A DNA stretch of 64,000 bases from Paraurantiacibacter namhicola (GCF_001687545.1 NZ_CP016545.1:1597001-1661000); one strand, 5' to 3'; shown: positions 1-8,891, counted from the stretch's first letter. Made by a program: numbers and translations. The notes: generated by a model from the letters alone, not told the origin.

Positions 1-20
1 TCCATCAAAGTCGGGTCGCC

Positions 21-52
21 GTTATGCGCGCAATGTTACAGGCCGGTGACAG
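21..52 (-). promoter_or_regulatory. PhoB box with candidate -10 for a gene beyond the left edge
   Basis: Read on the minus strand, 52 to 35 is CTGTCAC, four bases, then CTGTAAC. This is the 11-nt direct-repeat spacing of a PhoB box. A -10-like CATAAC follows at 26-21. The site points leftward, out of the window, and lies just downstream of phoR. It therefore probably drives the next gene of the phosphate regulon (pst or pho genes, inferred, not visible). Confidence 0.7.
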
Positions 53-100
53 TTCGCCGGAGCGTCATCGAAGCCTGTGCACAAGTGGTTGATAAGGTCG

Positions 101-131
101 AAAAAGAGTCTTCGGCCTGTCGCTCAGGCCG
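101..131 (-). terminator. Rho-independent terminator of phoR
   Basis: On the minus strand CGGCCTG (131-125) pairs with CAGGCCG (119-113) across a 5-nt loop. A T run follows (A run at 101-105 on the plus strand). The phoR stop codon at 126-124 is inside the stem. It separates phoR from the leftward promoter at 21-52. Confidence 0.75.
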
Positions 132-1314
132 TGTCTTCGTGCAGCGGCAAACGCACGCGGACAGAGGTGCCAACGCCCAGCTCGCTGTCGATATCGAGCC
201 GCCCGCGGTGCCGCTCCACGATATGTTTCACGATGGCGAGGCCAAGGCCGGTGCCGCCGGCAGCGCGGCTGCGACCCGGATCGGTGCGATAGAAGCGGCG
301 CGTGAGGTGCGGCAGGTGCTCCGCCTCTATCCCTTCCCCCAGGTCGCGTACGACCAGCTCGGCCATGGACCGCGCGCCCTTCGCCAGCGAGATCGTCACG
401 GGCTTCGCCGGATCGCCGTATTTCAGGGCATTCTCGACCAGATTTCGCACCAGCTGCTCTAGCTGCTCCGCCTCGCCCGGCACGAGGACCTGTTCGTCCA
501 TCTCATAGACAAGGCGGTCCGAATGTTCTCCGGCAGAAACGTCGTGCGAAGCGCGTTTGACAACGCTGGTCAGGTCGACACGGTCGCGCGGGACCTCATG
601 CTTCTCGGCCTGCACCTTGGACAGTGACATCAGGTCGGCGACCAAGGATTGGAGGCGGCGCGCCTCGCGCAGCACCGTCTTGTGGAACTTGCGGATGATT
701 GCCGGATCGGCGTCTGGCGCTTCGTCCTCCAGCGTCTCGACATATCCGATGATGGAGGCCAGCGGCGTGCGAAGCTCATGGCTGGCATTGGCGACGAAAT
801 CGGCATGGGCCCGGCCCAGCTCCGCCTCTGACGAGCGGTCGACCAGTTCGACGAGCCAGTACCGGTCATCCACTCTCTGCCGCCGCATCAGCCAATTACT
901 GCGCGGCCCTGTGAGGCCGACGATCATTGTTTCGCCGCCACGTTCACGGGTCAGCAGGTCGATGGCGGCAGGATGGCGGAAAGCGACCCGGGCGTCTTGG
1001 CCGACGACGTGCGCACCCAGGGCCTCGCGCGCCGTGGCATTGGCCAGCACGATCCGCTCTCCGTCGACCAGCAAGATGGCGAGATTCGAATTCTCTACCA
1101 GCCGACCGATCCGGTCGCGCGTGATGGTGACACTGCGCGACATGTCGGTCTCACGGCGTTCCGGCACGGGAGCCGGGACGAGATAGAGCGACCCGATCCA
1201 GAGCAGGAGTATCGCCAGAGCCAGGATGGGATGTGCGCCGGAAATCATCGCCGCCGCTGCGCCGATCAGGGCCAGGGCAATGCCTGCCCATGGAGTGTCG
1301 CGCCGGCTGTCCAT
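124..1314 (-). CDS. phoR: Phosphate regulon sensor histidine kinase PhoR
   Basis: Inner-membrane histidine kinase of 396 aa that would phosphorylate the response regulator PhoB under phosphate limitation. Two hydrophobic segments lie at about residues 10-46. A PAS-like region covers about 65-160. The H-box (ASHELRTPL, His179) and the N-box (NLVENALKYG, Asn295) are followed by a G2 box (GGTGLGLAIV, about 350-360), so all catalytic motifs are intact. The short N-terminal membrane anchor without a large periplasmic loop is typical of PhoR. The PhoB box at 35-52 supports the phosphate role over a generic kinase. phoB itself is not in the window. Confidence 0.88.
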   Translation of the reverse strand: MDSRRDTPWAGIALALIGAAAAMISGAHPILALAILLLWIGSLYLVPAPVPERRETDMSRSVTITRDRIGRLVENSNLAILLVDGERIVLANATAREALGAHVVGQDARVAFRHPAAIDLLTRERGGETMIVGLTGPRSNWLMRRQRVDDRYWLVELVDRSSEAELGRAHADFVANASHELRTPLASIIGYVETLEDEAPDADPAIIRKFHKTVLREARRLQSLVADLMSLSKVQAEKHEVPRDRVDLTSVVKRASHDVSAGEHSDRLVYEMDEQVLVPGEAEQLEQLVRNLVENALKYGDPAKPVTISLAKGARSMAELVVRDLGEGIEAEHLPHLTRRFYRTDPGRSRAAGGTGLGLAIVKHIVERHRGRLDIDSELGVGTSVRVRLPLHEDTA

Positions 1315-1452
1315 GGCACGGCCTTAGAGCGCGATTGACGGAGGTGGAAGCGGCTTGATGCGTATAGCGGTCGAAAGCCTGCATGCGTGGGCGCTGCGCA
1401 CAAACGGCAACCCAGCCAAACCGATCAGCGATGTAAGGAAATCTCGTACCGC

Positions 1453-1527
1453 TGGTGACCCCTACGGGAATCGAACCCGTGTTTCAGCCGTGAAAGGGCC
1501 GCGTCCTAACCGCTAGACGAAGGGGCC
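1453..1527 (-). tRNA. tRNA-Glu (anticodon TTC)
   Basis: On the minus strand the 7-bp acceptor GGCCCCT pairs with AGGGGTC (one G-U). The D-arm starts with GTCTAGC, the anticodon loop reads CTTTCAC (anticodon TTC), and the T-loop is GGTTCGATTCC. The 3' CCA is encoded at 1455-1453. It lies alone between recJ and phoR. Confidence 0.96.
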
Positions 1528-1608
1528 ATCTGCGGTACGAGCGGCGCACTTAGGGGGGCATCGGGATACGGTCAAGCCTTGTACGCTCGGCTCACGAAAA
1601 AATTTGGC

Positions 1609-3387
1609 TCAGTCGGCCCAGGCGGCGTCTTCCAGGTGCAATTCGGCCTGAGGGCGTGCGCCCCAGTCGTCCACCTTCACCCGGCCAGCGAGCCATAACC
1701 GGCGGCCTTTCGCGCCGTGGAGCAGGCTCTGGCCGAGCTCGCTGTCGGCGGAGCGGAAGGCGATTCCCTTGAAGCTGCGTCCATCCTGCCCGGCGGCGAT
1801 GATGCGGACGTGGTCCTTGCCCACGATGTCGCATTTGACGAGGTGCACCGGCCCCACCGCCACGCGCGGTCCGGGCCAGCCCATGCCGAAGGGGCCTGCG
1901 CTGTCCATCGCATCGACGAGGTCGGGCGTCAGGCCGCCCGGTGCCAGCGACAAGTCCAGCGTCATCACCTGGTCCTCTCGCGCCTTGGAGACGGATGCAG
2001 CAAGGTGGCTGTCCAGCCAGTCCGCAAATTCGTCCAGCTTCTCCGACGCAACGGTGAGGCCCGCAGCCATCGCGTGCCCGCCGCCTGCGACCAGCAGGCC
2101 TTTCTCACGTGCACCGATGATGGCGGCGCCCAGGTCGACGCCCGGGATGGAGCGGCCCGAACCCTTGCCCGTGCCGTCATCGTCCAGCGCGATCACGAGT
2201 GCGGGCTTGCCGGTCTTCTCCTTGATCCGCCCTGCGACGATGCCGATGACGCCCGGGTGCCAGCCCTCAGCCGAGAGCACGATGACGGAGCGATTGTGCT
2301 GGCTGGCGAGTTGCTCTTCCGCGGCCTCCTGCACTGCCGCTTCGATGGCGCGGCGGTCCTCGTTTAGGTCGCTCAGCTGCTTGGCGATCTGCGCTGCTTC
2401 GTCAGGGTCCTGCGTTGTCAGGAGACGCACGCCTAGGGTGGATTCGCCCACGCGGCCCCCGGCATTGATGCGCGGACCCAGCGCAAAGCCGCAATCCGAA
2501 CATTGCGGCGCGCGGCCAAGGCGGCTTGCGTCGATGAGGGCAGCCATGCCGGTGTTGCGGCGCTGCGCCATGATCTTCAGGCCCTGCGCAACGAAGGCGC
2601 GGTTGAGCCCGCGAATGGCCGCGACATCGGCCACCGTGCCCAGCGCCACGAGGTCGAGCAGTGACAGCAGGTCAGGCTCTTTCCTATCCGCAAAGAAGCC
2701 GCGCTGGCGCAGGGTACGGGTGAGCGCGACGGCGAGGATGAATGCGACGCCGACAGCGGCAAGATGGCCATGCTCCGCGCCTTCATCGCTTTCGTCCAAC
2801 CGGTTGGGATTGACGAGGGCTAGGGCGGCGGGAAGCTCTGCGGCACATTTGTGATGGTCCACCACCACCACGTCCACACCCGCATCGCGCGCCGCTGACA
2901 GGGCCTCGAACGCCATCGCCCCGCAATCGACCGTCACGACCAGGCTCGATCCTGTCTCGCCCAGCTTGACCAGCGCTTCTCCGCTGGGGCCATAGCCTTC
3001 CAGCAGGCGGTCCGGGATGTAGTATTCGGCATCGTGGTCCAGCATCCGGAACAGCCGGATCAGCAGGGCCGCGCTGGTGGCACCGTCCACGTCGTAATCG
3101 CCATAGACCGTCACCTTCTCGCCCGAGAGCACCGCTTGCGCGAGGCGTTCAGCCGCGTTGTCCATGTCCCGGAATACAGAGGGATCGGGCAGGAAGCTGC
3201 GGATGCTGGGTTCACGGTGGCGTTGCAGATCGTCCCGCTCGACACCGCGCGAGAGCAGCAGCTGCGTGACGATGTCGTCCTCCAGCCCCGCGACACCGCT
3301 TTCCAGCGCCATGTTTCCGCCGCGCCAGCGCCAGGCCTTGCCGGTGATGGAGCGGGCGATGCCGAGGACGTTGGCGGTGGTCTGCAT
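1609..3387 (-). CDS. recJ: Single-stranded-DNA-specific exonuclease RecJ
   Basis: DHH-family 5'-3' single-strand exonuclease used in recombination and mismatch repair. The protein has 592 aa, normal for the family. Motif I is YGDYDVDG (95-102) and the DHH motif is VVVVDHHK (173-180). A C-terminal DHHA1 segment has GGGHAMAAG, followed by the OB-fold region. An ATG start at 3387 is used; Met26 (MALESGVAG) is a possible internal alternative. The gene is monocistronic, downstream of nothing on its strand, and is followed by tRNA-Glu. Confidence 0.95.
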   Translation of the reverse strand: MQTTANVLGIARSITGKAWRWRGGNMALESGVAGLEDDIVTQLLLSRGVERDDLQRHREPSIRSFLPDPSVFRDMDNAAERLAQAVLSGEKVTVYGDYDVDGATSAALLIRLFRMLDHDAEYYIPDRLLEGYGPSGEALVKLGETGSSLVVTVDCGAMAFEALSAARDAGVDVVVVDHHKCAAELPAALALVNPNRLDESDEGAEHGHLAAVGVAFILAVALTRTLRQRGFFADRKEPDLLSLLDLVALGTVADVAAIRGLNRAFVAQGLKIMAQRRNTGMAALIDASRLGRAPQCSDCGFALGPRINAGGRVGESTLGVRLLTTQDPDEAAQIAKQLSDLNEDRRAIEAAVQEAAEEQLASQHNRSVIVLSAEGWHPGVIGIVAGRIKEKTGKPALVIALDDDGTGKGSGRSIPGVDLGAAIIGAREKGLLVAGGGHAMAAGLTVASEKLDEFADWLDSHLAASVSKAREDQVMTLDLSLAPGGLTPDLVDAMDSAGPFGMGWPGPRVAVGPVHLVKCDIVGKDHVRIIAAGQDGRSFKGIAFRSADSELGQSLLHGAKGRRLWLAGRVKVDDWGARPQAELHLEDAAWAD

Positions 3388-3588
3388 GGGCCGGAATCTA
3401 GCGTGCGCGGGGACTGTTGCATAGCGGAGCAGGCCAATGTTCCACGCTTGCAGAAGTTTAACTGCCTTCGAATTGGATCATTCGGCTTATCACAGACTCG
3501 ACTGTCCGGACATTTCGCGCCATCACGAGCGGGCAATGCGTTAGGGAAATTGCTGATTTCGCGTATCAACTCCCCTGATTTTGACTCT
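3388..3588. other. Intergenic region upstream of recJ and the DUF4261-like gene
   Basis: About 200 bases between two divergent genes, visibly more AT-rich than its flanks. It holds a perfect 10-bp palindrome TGTCCGGACA at 3503-3512. An AGGGA that could serve as a ribosome site for an upstream start lies at 3543-3547. I see no convincing -35/-10 pair and no RNA gene. Confidence 0.4.
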
Positions 3589-4320
3589 GTGCCTGCTGTC
3601 GCCCTGCTGTTTGCAGCGGGCAGCCGACCGGACCTGCCTGCCATCAATGCACTGGCAGACAGCTCAGGCGCATTTGCGGTGACCATGGAAGGCGATCCGG
3701 ACGAGGCGGACGAAGGCGAACTCTGGGCGGAACTGCTGGTAAACGGTCTTACCTTCGATCTTCGCGGTCTCGCGCCTGGAAAGCCAGCCGATACCGAGCC
3801 TGGGCGCAGCTGTGTCGGGATCCGGCAGGAAGACCTTGACGCCGAGGCGGAAGCCATCGTCCTGTCTCCGGGCCCGCACCTCGCCGGCGGATCCATGATG
3901 GTCCCCGTGCTTCGCAGCTTGGCCGCCCTGGCCGCCGCCCTGTCGGAGCTGGGCAATGTCGTGGCGCTGACCTGGTGCCCAGCAAGCAATCTGTGCGCGC
4001 CCGACTTCTTCGCCCAGCAGGTTGCCCGCTGGGTAGAGGGCGGTGTCTTTCCCGGGCTCGTGCTCGTCTCGCTGAACAACGATCCGGACGGCGGCCTGAC
4101 GAGCCAAGGCTTGGCGCAGTTCAGCGGGCAGGAATTGCGCGTCGAGCCGGAGCTGGGTGAAAGCATACCGGAACTTGCCAAGCTGGCGCTGCGGCTGATC
4201 GACTTCCTCGTGCGGCAGGGCAAGCTCTCCAGCGAGGAAGTGCTGACGGCGCCTGACGGCCAGCCGCTGCGGCTGACGCCAAGCAAGAACGGTCGATACC
4301 TGCGTGTCTGGCGCGGATGA
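3589..4320 (+). CDS. DUF4261-like protein (putative partner of the AHH gene)
   Basis: Unrecognised by name, about 243 aa, no signal peptide or membrane segment. The segment around residues 128-133 (TWCPAS) and the later GL..FSGQEL stretch (174-183) resemble the DUF4261 family. I recognised that family from memory of its pattern, so it is tentative. The start is uncertain. I chose GTG at 3589, just before the first predicted strand (VALLF); a TTG at 3550 behind AGGGA would add 13 residues. The stop overlaps the next gene by ATGA, so the two are translationally coupled. DUF4261-type proteins occur next to toxin-like genes, which would make this an immunity or accessory partner (inference). Confidence 0.6.
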   Translation: MPAVALLFAAGSRPDLPAINALADSSGAFAVTMEGDPDEADEGELWAELLVNGLTFDLRGLAPGKPADTEPGRSCVGIRQEDLDAEAEAIVLSPGPHLAGGSMMVPVLRSLAALAAALSELGNVVALTWCPASNLCAPDFFAQQVARWVEGGVFPGLVLVSLNNDPDGGLTSQGLAQFSGQELRVEPELGESIPELAKLALRLIDFLVRQGKLSSEEVLTAPDGQPLRLTPSKNGRYLRVWRG

Positions 4321-4853
4321 ATGACCGGAAACGCGCGCTCAAGACCCTGAAAGGCTCACGGCAGCCGCTCCCTTTTCGCATGGTGAACCGGCCCGGAACC
4401 GCAGCGCACCGGTCCGATATGCAGAAACATCACCTGCTCCCGTGCCAATTGCTAAGCAGGTCCGCGTTCGAGCGACTTGTCGGGCACGCAGGCGGGCGAA
4501 CGCAGGTGATGGAGGACTTTCGGACGAATGGCTTGCTCCTGCCCGCAAACGAGGCGGCCGCTTCGGCATCAGGTCTGCCGCTTCACCGCGGGCCGCACCG
4601 GCATTACAACGAACTGGTGGCCGAGCGGGTCGGAAGCATCACGGACGATTGGTCCAATGCCCGTCTCCGCCATGAAGCATTCGCCGTGCAGGATGCGCTT
4701 GGTCGTTTGAGGCTGCTGCAGGGCGCATTGCGGCGCAAGCTGCTGGACACGGCACGCCCCCTGATCCTCAATCGCAAGGACCCGCTGGGCAAGGGCCGGG
4801 ATTTTAGCGAACTCGACGCGATGGCTGACATGTTGTGGGCCGCGTCAGGCTGA
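4317..4853 (+). CDS. AHH-family (HNH/endonuclease VII superfamily) nuclease-like protein
   Basis: Protein of 178 aa with a compact AHH-type core. It shows KHHLLP at residues 37-42 (His38, His39), a following NGLLLP at 71-76, and LPLHRGPHRHY at 87-97 (His90, His94). This is the spacing of AHH nucleases, which are often found as toxin domains. Residues 100-178 form a helical tail rich in Leu and Arg. There is no secretion signal, Rhs repeat or other delivery domain, so it is a stand-alone protein. The ATG overlaps the stop of the DUF4261-like gene by four bases. Family known, role inferred: a DNA or RNA nuclease, or a degenerate relative. Confidence 0.65.
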   Translation: MNDRKRALKTLKGSRQPLPFRMVNRPGTAAHRSDMQKHHLLPCQLLSRSAFERLVGHAGGRTQVMEDFRTNGLLLPANEAAASASGLPLHRGPHRHYNELVAERVGSITDDWSNARLRHEAFAVQDALGRLRLLQGALRRKLLDTARPLILNRKDPLGKGRDFSELDAMADMLWAASG

Positions 4854-5567
4854 GTATGCCCGGTCAGGCCCGTTTAAAGCGTTGAAGAACAGCGGTGCGA
4901 GCAGCAGCCCGGTCACGAAGCCGCCGAGGTGCGCCTCCCACGCGATGCCGCCGCCGTCGGACAGGAAGATCGGCACGGTTGTGAAGATCACCAGCAGCAT
5001 GTTCTGCCGCAGGAAGCCGATCAATTGCCGGCCGAAGCGCATGCTGAACAGCGGTGCGACATGGTCCGGCCCCGGCCCAAGCCGCGCCAGATAGCCGATC
5101 AGGCCGTATAGCGCGCCGGATGCGCCGATTGCGGGGATGATGCCCGACGGGTTCAATGCCAGGAACCCCGCGCTGCCGCCAAGCCCGCAGGCTAGGAACA
5201 GGACGAAGGCGTAGAAAACCGCCCGCGCGCCATGTCCCAGCGTTGCGATAACGGGCGGTAGAAGGGCCAGGGTAGCCATGGAGTTGAATGCCAGGTGCAC
5301 GATCCCGCCATGGGCGAGCATGGAGAGGAACAGGTTCTCATATTCGCCGGATGCCATCGTGGCGGCGCTGACGCCCCACACGCCCATGCTTTCATCGCGC
5401 AAGGCGAACCAGCCCCAGATGGCGGCTATCAGGCCAACGAAGGCGAGGGCAGGGATCGCATCGGCCCGGCCCATGACGCTGCCCTGCGCGCGCGGGACCA
5501 GCGGCACGCCGCTGGCGGAAGCGCCCATCCGGTCTGGCTGGCGATCATCCATCCTGGCTTGCCGCAT
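4845..5567 (-). CDS. Rhomboid-family intramembrane serine protease
   Basis: Polytopic inner-membrane serine protease of 240 aa. The catalytic serine sits in GASG (Ser150), the catalytic histidine in WEAHLGG (His213), and the [10 protein letters not shown] segment (about 86-95) matches the conserved region of helix 2. About six hydrophobic segments lie between residues 40 and 235. The gene overlaps the 3' end of leuA, so it is probably translated from the leuA message. Starts at Met1 (5567) or Met6 (5552) are both possible. Its substrate is unknown. Confidence 0.88.
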   Translation of the reverse strand: MRQARMDDRQPDRMGASASGVPLVPRAQGSVMGRADAIPALAFVGLIAAIWGWFALRDESMGVWGVSAATMASGEYENLFLSMLAHGGIVHLAFNSMATLALLPPVIATLGHGARAVFYAFVLFLACGLGGSAGFLALNPSGIIPAIGASGALYGLIGYLARLGPGPDHVAPLFSMRFGRQLIGFLRQNMLLVIFTTVPIFLSDGGGIAWEAHLGGFVTGLLLAPLFFNALNGPDRAYSA

Positions 5568-7221
5568 TGGCTGCGCTCAGGATCGCTCGGAGGCTGGCCG
5601 TGGCGACGTCCTCGTCTATGCCGACGCCCCACACTGTCCCGCCCGCACCGGTCGCGCATTCCAGATAGGTTGCAGCGCGCGCATCAGTGCCGCTGCCAAG
5701 CGCGTGTTCGGTGTAATCGACAACTTCCAGGTCCAGCCCGAAGGCATCGCGCAGCGTTGCCAGCACGGAGGAGATCAGGCCCTTGCCGCGTCCGGAAACG
5801 CGCTGCTCCACACCGTCCACCTCGATCGTGCCGGTAAACACGCGCGATCCATCGGAAGCGCGCGCTTCCTCGTAATCGATCAGGCGATAGCGGCGCTCCT
5901 CCACCTGTATGTAATAGGCCTTGCGGAAGACGTCCCAGATGTCGCCTGCATCCAGTTCGCGGCTCTGGCTGTCGGCCACGGCCTGCACATGGCGGCTGAA
6001 ATCGGCCTGCAAGCGCTTGGGCAGTTTCAGGCCCTGATCCTGTTCGAGGACCCATGCGAAGCCGCCCTTGCCGGATTGCGAGTTCACGCGGATCACCGCC
6101 TCGTAGCTGCGACCAAGGTCCGCCGGATCGACCGGCAGGTAAGGCACGCGCCACTGCGGATCGTTCTGCGCTTCGTGAGCCGCGAACCCCTTCTTGATGG
6201 CGTCCTGGTGGCTGCCGCTGAAGGCGGTGAAGACCAGTTCGCCGCCATAGGGATGGCGCTGGTGGACGGGGATCTGGTTGCAGTACTCCACCGTCTCGAT
6301 CACCCGGTCGATGTCCGAGAAATCGAGGCCCGGGTCGATGCCCTGCGTGTACATGTTGAGCGCCAGCGTCACGAGACAGCAATTGCCGGTCCGCTCCCCA
6401 TTGCCGAACAGGCAGCCTTCGATCCGGTCTGCGCCAGCCATCAGCCCCAGCTCCGCCGCGGCGACACCCGTGCCGCGGTCGTTATGCGTATGCAGGCTGA
6501 TCACCGCGCTGTCCCGGCCCGGCAGGTTGCGGCAGAAATACTCGATCTGGTCGGCGTAGATGTTGGGCGTTGCCGCCTCGACCGTGGCCGGCAGGTTCAG
6601 GATGATGGGCCGCTCCGGGGTGGGTGTCAGAACTTCCATCACCGCCTCGCAGACGGAGATCGAGAAATCGAGTTCCGCCGTGCTGAAGGTTTCTGGCGAA
6701 TACTGGAAATGCCACTCGGTACCGGGCTGCTTCGCCGCCTCGTCGCGCATCACCTTGGCACCGGCCACGGCAATCTCGCGAACCTCTTCCTTCGACATGC
6801 GGAAGACGATGTCGCGCCAGGCCGGGCTGACCGCATTGTAGAGATGGACGATGGCCGCCCGCGCGCCCTCGAGGCTGGTGAAACTGGTACGGATCAGGTC
6901 CTCGCGGCTTTGCGTCAGGACTTGCACGATCACATCGTCCGGCACGCGCCCGGAATTGACCAGCTTGTGGATGAAATCGAACTCTGTCGCACCCGCGCTT
7001 GGGAAGCCGACTTCGATTTCCTTCACGCCGACTTCCACCAGCAGGTCGAAGAAGCGGTTCTTCTTCACCGCGTCCATGGGATCGACGATGGCCTGGTTGC
7101 CATCGCGCAGATCCGTGCTGAGCCAGCGCGGCGCGCTCGTGATCGTGCGCGTGGGCCATTGCCGGTCGGGCAAGGGGACCTGCGGGAAGGGGCGGTATTT
7201 CTTGGACGGATCGCGCAACAT
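5545..7221 (-). CDS. leuA: 2-isopropylmalate synthase LeuA (type II)
   Basis: Condenses acetyl-CoA with 2-oxoisovalerate, the first committed step to leucine. The protein has 558 aa, the longer LeuA form. The metal-binding and substrate motif [10 protein letters not shown] lies near residues 35-44 and [11 protein letters not shown] in the TIM barrel. The C-terminal LeuA regulatory domain (leucine feedback) fills about 430-550. The start at 7221 follows a leader region with a Leu-codon-rich peptide and a hairpin, so transcription is probably under attenuation. The rhomboid gene overlaps its end. Confidence 0.95.
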   Translation of the reverse strand: MLRDPSKKYRPFPQVPLPDRQWPTRTITSAPRWLSTDLRDGNQAIVDPMDAVKKNRFFDLLVEVGVKEIEVGFPSAGATEFDFIHKLVNSGRVPDDVIVQVLTQSREDLIRTSFTSLEGARAAIVHLYNAVSPAWRDIVFRMSKEEVREIAVAGAKVMRDEAAKQPGTEWHFQYSPETFSTAELDFSISVCEAVMEVLTPTPERPIILNLPATVEAATPNIYADQIEYFCRNLPGRDSAVISLHTHNDRGTGVAAAELGLMAGADRIEGCLFGNGERTGNCCLVTLALNMYTQGIDPGLDFSDIDRVIETVEYCNQIPVHQRHPYGGELVFTAFSGSHQDAIKKGFAAHEAQNDPQWRVPYLPVDPADLGRSYEAVIRVNSQSGKGGFAWVLEQDQGLKLPKRLQADFSRHVQAVADSQSRELDAGDIWDVFRKAYYIQVEERRYRLIDYEEARASDGSRVFTGTIEVDGVEQRVSGRGKGLISSVLATLRDAFGLDLEVVDYTEHALGSGTDARAATYLECATGAGGTVWGVGIDEDVATASLRAILSAANAASQDG

Positions 7222-7297
7222 GGGCTGCCAGCCTTATCCTGCTTTGCCCGCGCAGCAAGTGCGGCGGGGAAAGGATTCGCTTTTCTAGATGAAAGGC

Positions 7298-7351
7298 CCC
7301 TTAGGCGGGCAGCCGCGCGACCGGGCGCAGCACGGAGGACACGCCTAAGGG
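7298..7351 (-). promoter_or_regulatory. Candidate leucine attenuator hairpin upstream of leuA
   Basis: On the minus strand CCCTTAGGCG (7351-7342) is perfectly complementary to CGCCTAAGGG (7307-7298). The 5' arm includes the last codon and stop of the leucine leader peptide. A ribosome stalled at the Leu codons or released at the stop would change its availability. The 3' arm is followed by GCCTTTC, a weak T-rich tail. Which fold terminates and which antiterminates cannot be settled by eye. Confidence 0.6.
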
Positions 7352-7395
7352 CGCGCTAGTCGCAGCAGCAGGCAGAGGGCGCGTTGCTTTGTCAT
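7345..7395 (-). CDS. leuL: Leucine-rich leader peptide of leuA
   Basis: A 16-residue reading frame, MTKQRALCLLLRLARP, begins with ATG at 7395 and ends with TAG at 7347-7345. Five of 16 codons are leucine (CTC, three CTG in a row, CTA). It lies 124 bases upstream of leuA on the same strand and overlaps the first arm of the attenuator stem. This is the classic layout of amino-acid attenuation described for leu operons of proteobacteria. No ribosome-binding site of good quality is visible; CAACGTCAG precedes the ATG. Confidence 0.68.
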   Translation of the reverse strand: MTKQRALCLLLRLARP

Positions 7396-7453
7396 CTGAC
7401 GTTGAGGCTAGCGCGCTGCAGCGGGCGCGTAAAGCGGCTAAAGAAGGCTGACG

Positions 7454-7495
7454 AAAAAACGGGCGCGAGCCTGAGCCCGCGCCCCGATTTTTCGC
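7454..7495 (-). terminator. Rho-independent terminator downstream of the YceI gene
   Basis: GGGCGCG (7461-7467) pairs with CGCGCCC (7478-7484). On the minus strand the stem is followed by six T (A run at 7454-7459); on the plus strand it is followed by ATTTTT. It ends the YceI transcript and isolates it from the leuA leader. Confidence 0.85.
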
Positions 7496-7507
7496 CAGTA
7501 TTCCGAA

Positions 7508-8170
7508 TTACTCGGCGGGCATCTCGAAGGCGACGGAGATGTCCAGCGCCACATTGTTCCCGATCACTGGCAGGGCATAGTCGATGCCGAAGTCGCTGCG
7601 ATTGATGAAGGCCTCGCCCTCGAAACCGATCGTGCGCGCGCCGGACATCGGATTGCTGCCTGCGCCCGTAAACTGCGCCATCACGGTGACGGGCACGGTC
7701 ACGCCGTTCATCGTCAGCTCGCCCATGATATTGGCGCGCGTGCCACTGGTGGGCATCACGGATGTGGATACGAAGCGCGCAGCCTGCGGCTCGGGCCCGA
7801 AGAAGTCCGGCGAGCCGCCATCCTTGCCCGCGCGCAGCAGGTGGTTCTTCAGCCCCTCGCTCGGCACGGTGACCGATGCGATGGGGATCATCACATCGAC
7901 CTTGGCCGCGGACAGGTTCGCGGGGTCGATCTCCAGCGTGCCGGAGACATCGCCAAAAATGCCAAGGTAATCGTTGAAGCCGAAGTGATTTACGCGCCAC
8001 CCGACCATGGAATGGCCAGCATCGGCGGTATAGGTCCCGGCCATCACATCCGCGACATTGGCGTTGCCGGGCAGGGCGGGTGCGTCCTGCGCGCCGATCG
8101 CGCTGACTGACAAGGCCGCCGCCGGAATGGCGAGGGCGGCGGAAAGTAGGGTGAGACGTGTGCGGCGCAT
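7508..8170 (-). CDS. YceI-family periplasmic protein
   Basis: Lipocalin-like YceI fold protein of 220 aa, a family that binds isoprenoid-type lipids in the periplasm; its exact ligand here is unknown. The start at 8170 is chosen because it gives a clean signal peptide (MRRTRLTLLSAALAIPAAAL, then SVSAIGAQ) and has GGGAG just upstream; the open frame runs further 5' without coding character. The body starts at the YTADAGHSMVGWRVNHFGF segment and ends with the ALDISVAFEM strand. It is single-gene, with its own terminator. Confidence 0.88.
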   Translation of the reverse strand: MRRTRLTLLSAALAIPAAALSVSAIGAQDAPALPGNANVADVMAGTYTADAGHSMVGWRVNHFGFNDYLGIFGDVSGTLEIDPANLSAAKVDVMIPIASVTVPSEGLKNHLLRAGKDGGSPDFFGPEPQAARFVSTSVMPTSGTRANIMGELTMNGVTVPVTVMAQFTGAGSNPMSGARTIGFEGEAFINRSDFGIDYALPVIGNNVALDISVAFEMPAE

Positions 8171-8241
8171 ATTCGATCTCCCAGAATTGTCGTGTTGCTT
8201 AACCCAGAGGCGGCCCGGAATGTTCCGGAAGGCGTGTCGCA

Positions 8242-8874
8242 TCAGCCCGTCATGGCGCTGGCGGCATCGGCCTGGCAGACCGGAAGCCGGACACTCTCGC
8301 GCTCCTGCAATTGCAGCAGGTTGTAACTTTCCTGCGGCTCCAGCGTATCGCAGGCGCGGTATGCCGGGTCCGAGGGCAGGCAGCCAGCACCGCACACCAG
8401 CCGCGCCTTTTCCGCCTGCCAGTCGATATGCCAGAACCGCCCGCCTGGGGTCGCGATGTAGCCATCCGTCTGGCTGGCGATATCGCCCTGCATATCGAGC
8501 AGGGATGGCACTTCGCTGTCATAGGACGCGCTGTGCGCGCCATGCGTGTGGATGGTGGCGCGAGGATAGAGGCTGCGTACGTCGAAATAGCTGATGTTGC
8601 AGCGGTCCTCGCTGCCCAGGATTTCCTCGCGCAGGACCAGCTCGCCATTCGCGCGCTCCGCCACCATGCCGCAAAGTTCGACGTTTTCGGCAATGGAGCG
8701 GCGCTGGAACTTGGCCAACTGCTCCCGGGCGAAGGCTTCCACCTCCGCCTGGGGCACGATTGCCTCATGAATGTCCGCTTCCAGCACGGTATCCGCTTGG
8801 CGCAGCACGATGAAGGCCCATGCGAGCGCACAGCCGAGCAGGACCAGAACTGTGCCGCGATTGCCTTCGAACAT
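8242..8874 (-). CDS. Membrane-anchored DUF4329-family protein
   Basis: Protein of 210 aa. An N-terminal hydrophobic anchor (about residues 8-25) precedes an extracytoplasmic domain. HTHG at 109-112 and the downstream TPGGRFWHI (142-150) fit DUF4329, a family seen at the ends of toxin-like Rhs proteins and resembling metal-dependent JAB-type folds (family assignment from memory). Here it is stand-alone with only a membrane anchor. It contains several Cys, consistent with an oxidising compartment. The next gene on this strand is YceI, 71 bases away. Confidence 0.68.
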   Translation of the reverse strand: MFEGNRGTVLVLLGCALAWAFIVLRQADTVLEADIHEAIVPQAEVEAFAREQLAKFQRRSIAENVELCGMVAERANGELVLREEILGSEDRCNISYFDVRSLYPRATIHTHGAHSASYDSEVPSLLDMQGDIASQTDGYIATPGGRFWHIDWQAEKARLVCGAGCLPSDPAYRACDTLEPQESYNLLQLQERESVRLPVCQADAASAMTG

Positions 8875-8891
8875 ATCACGGCGATGCTAGG

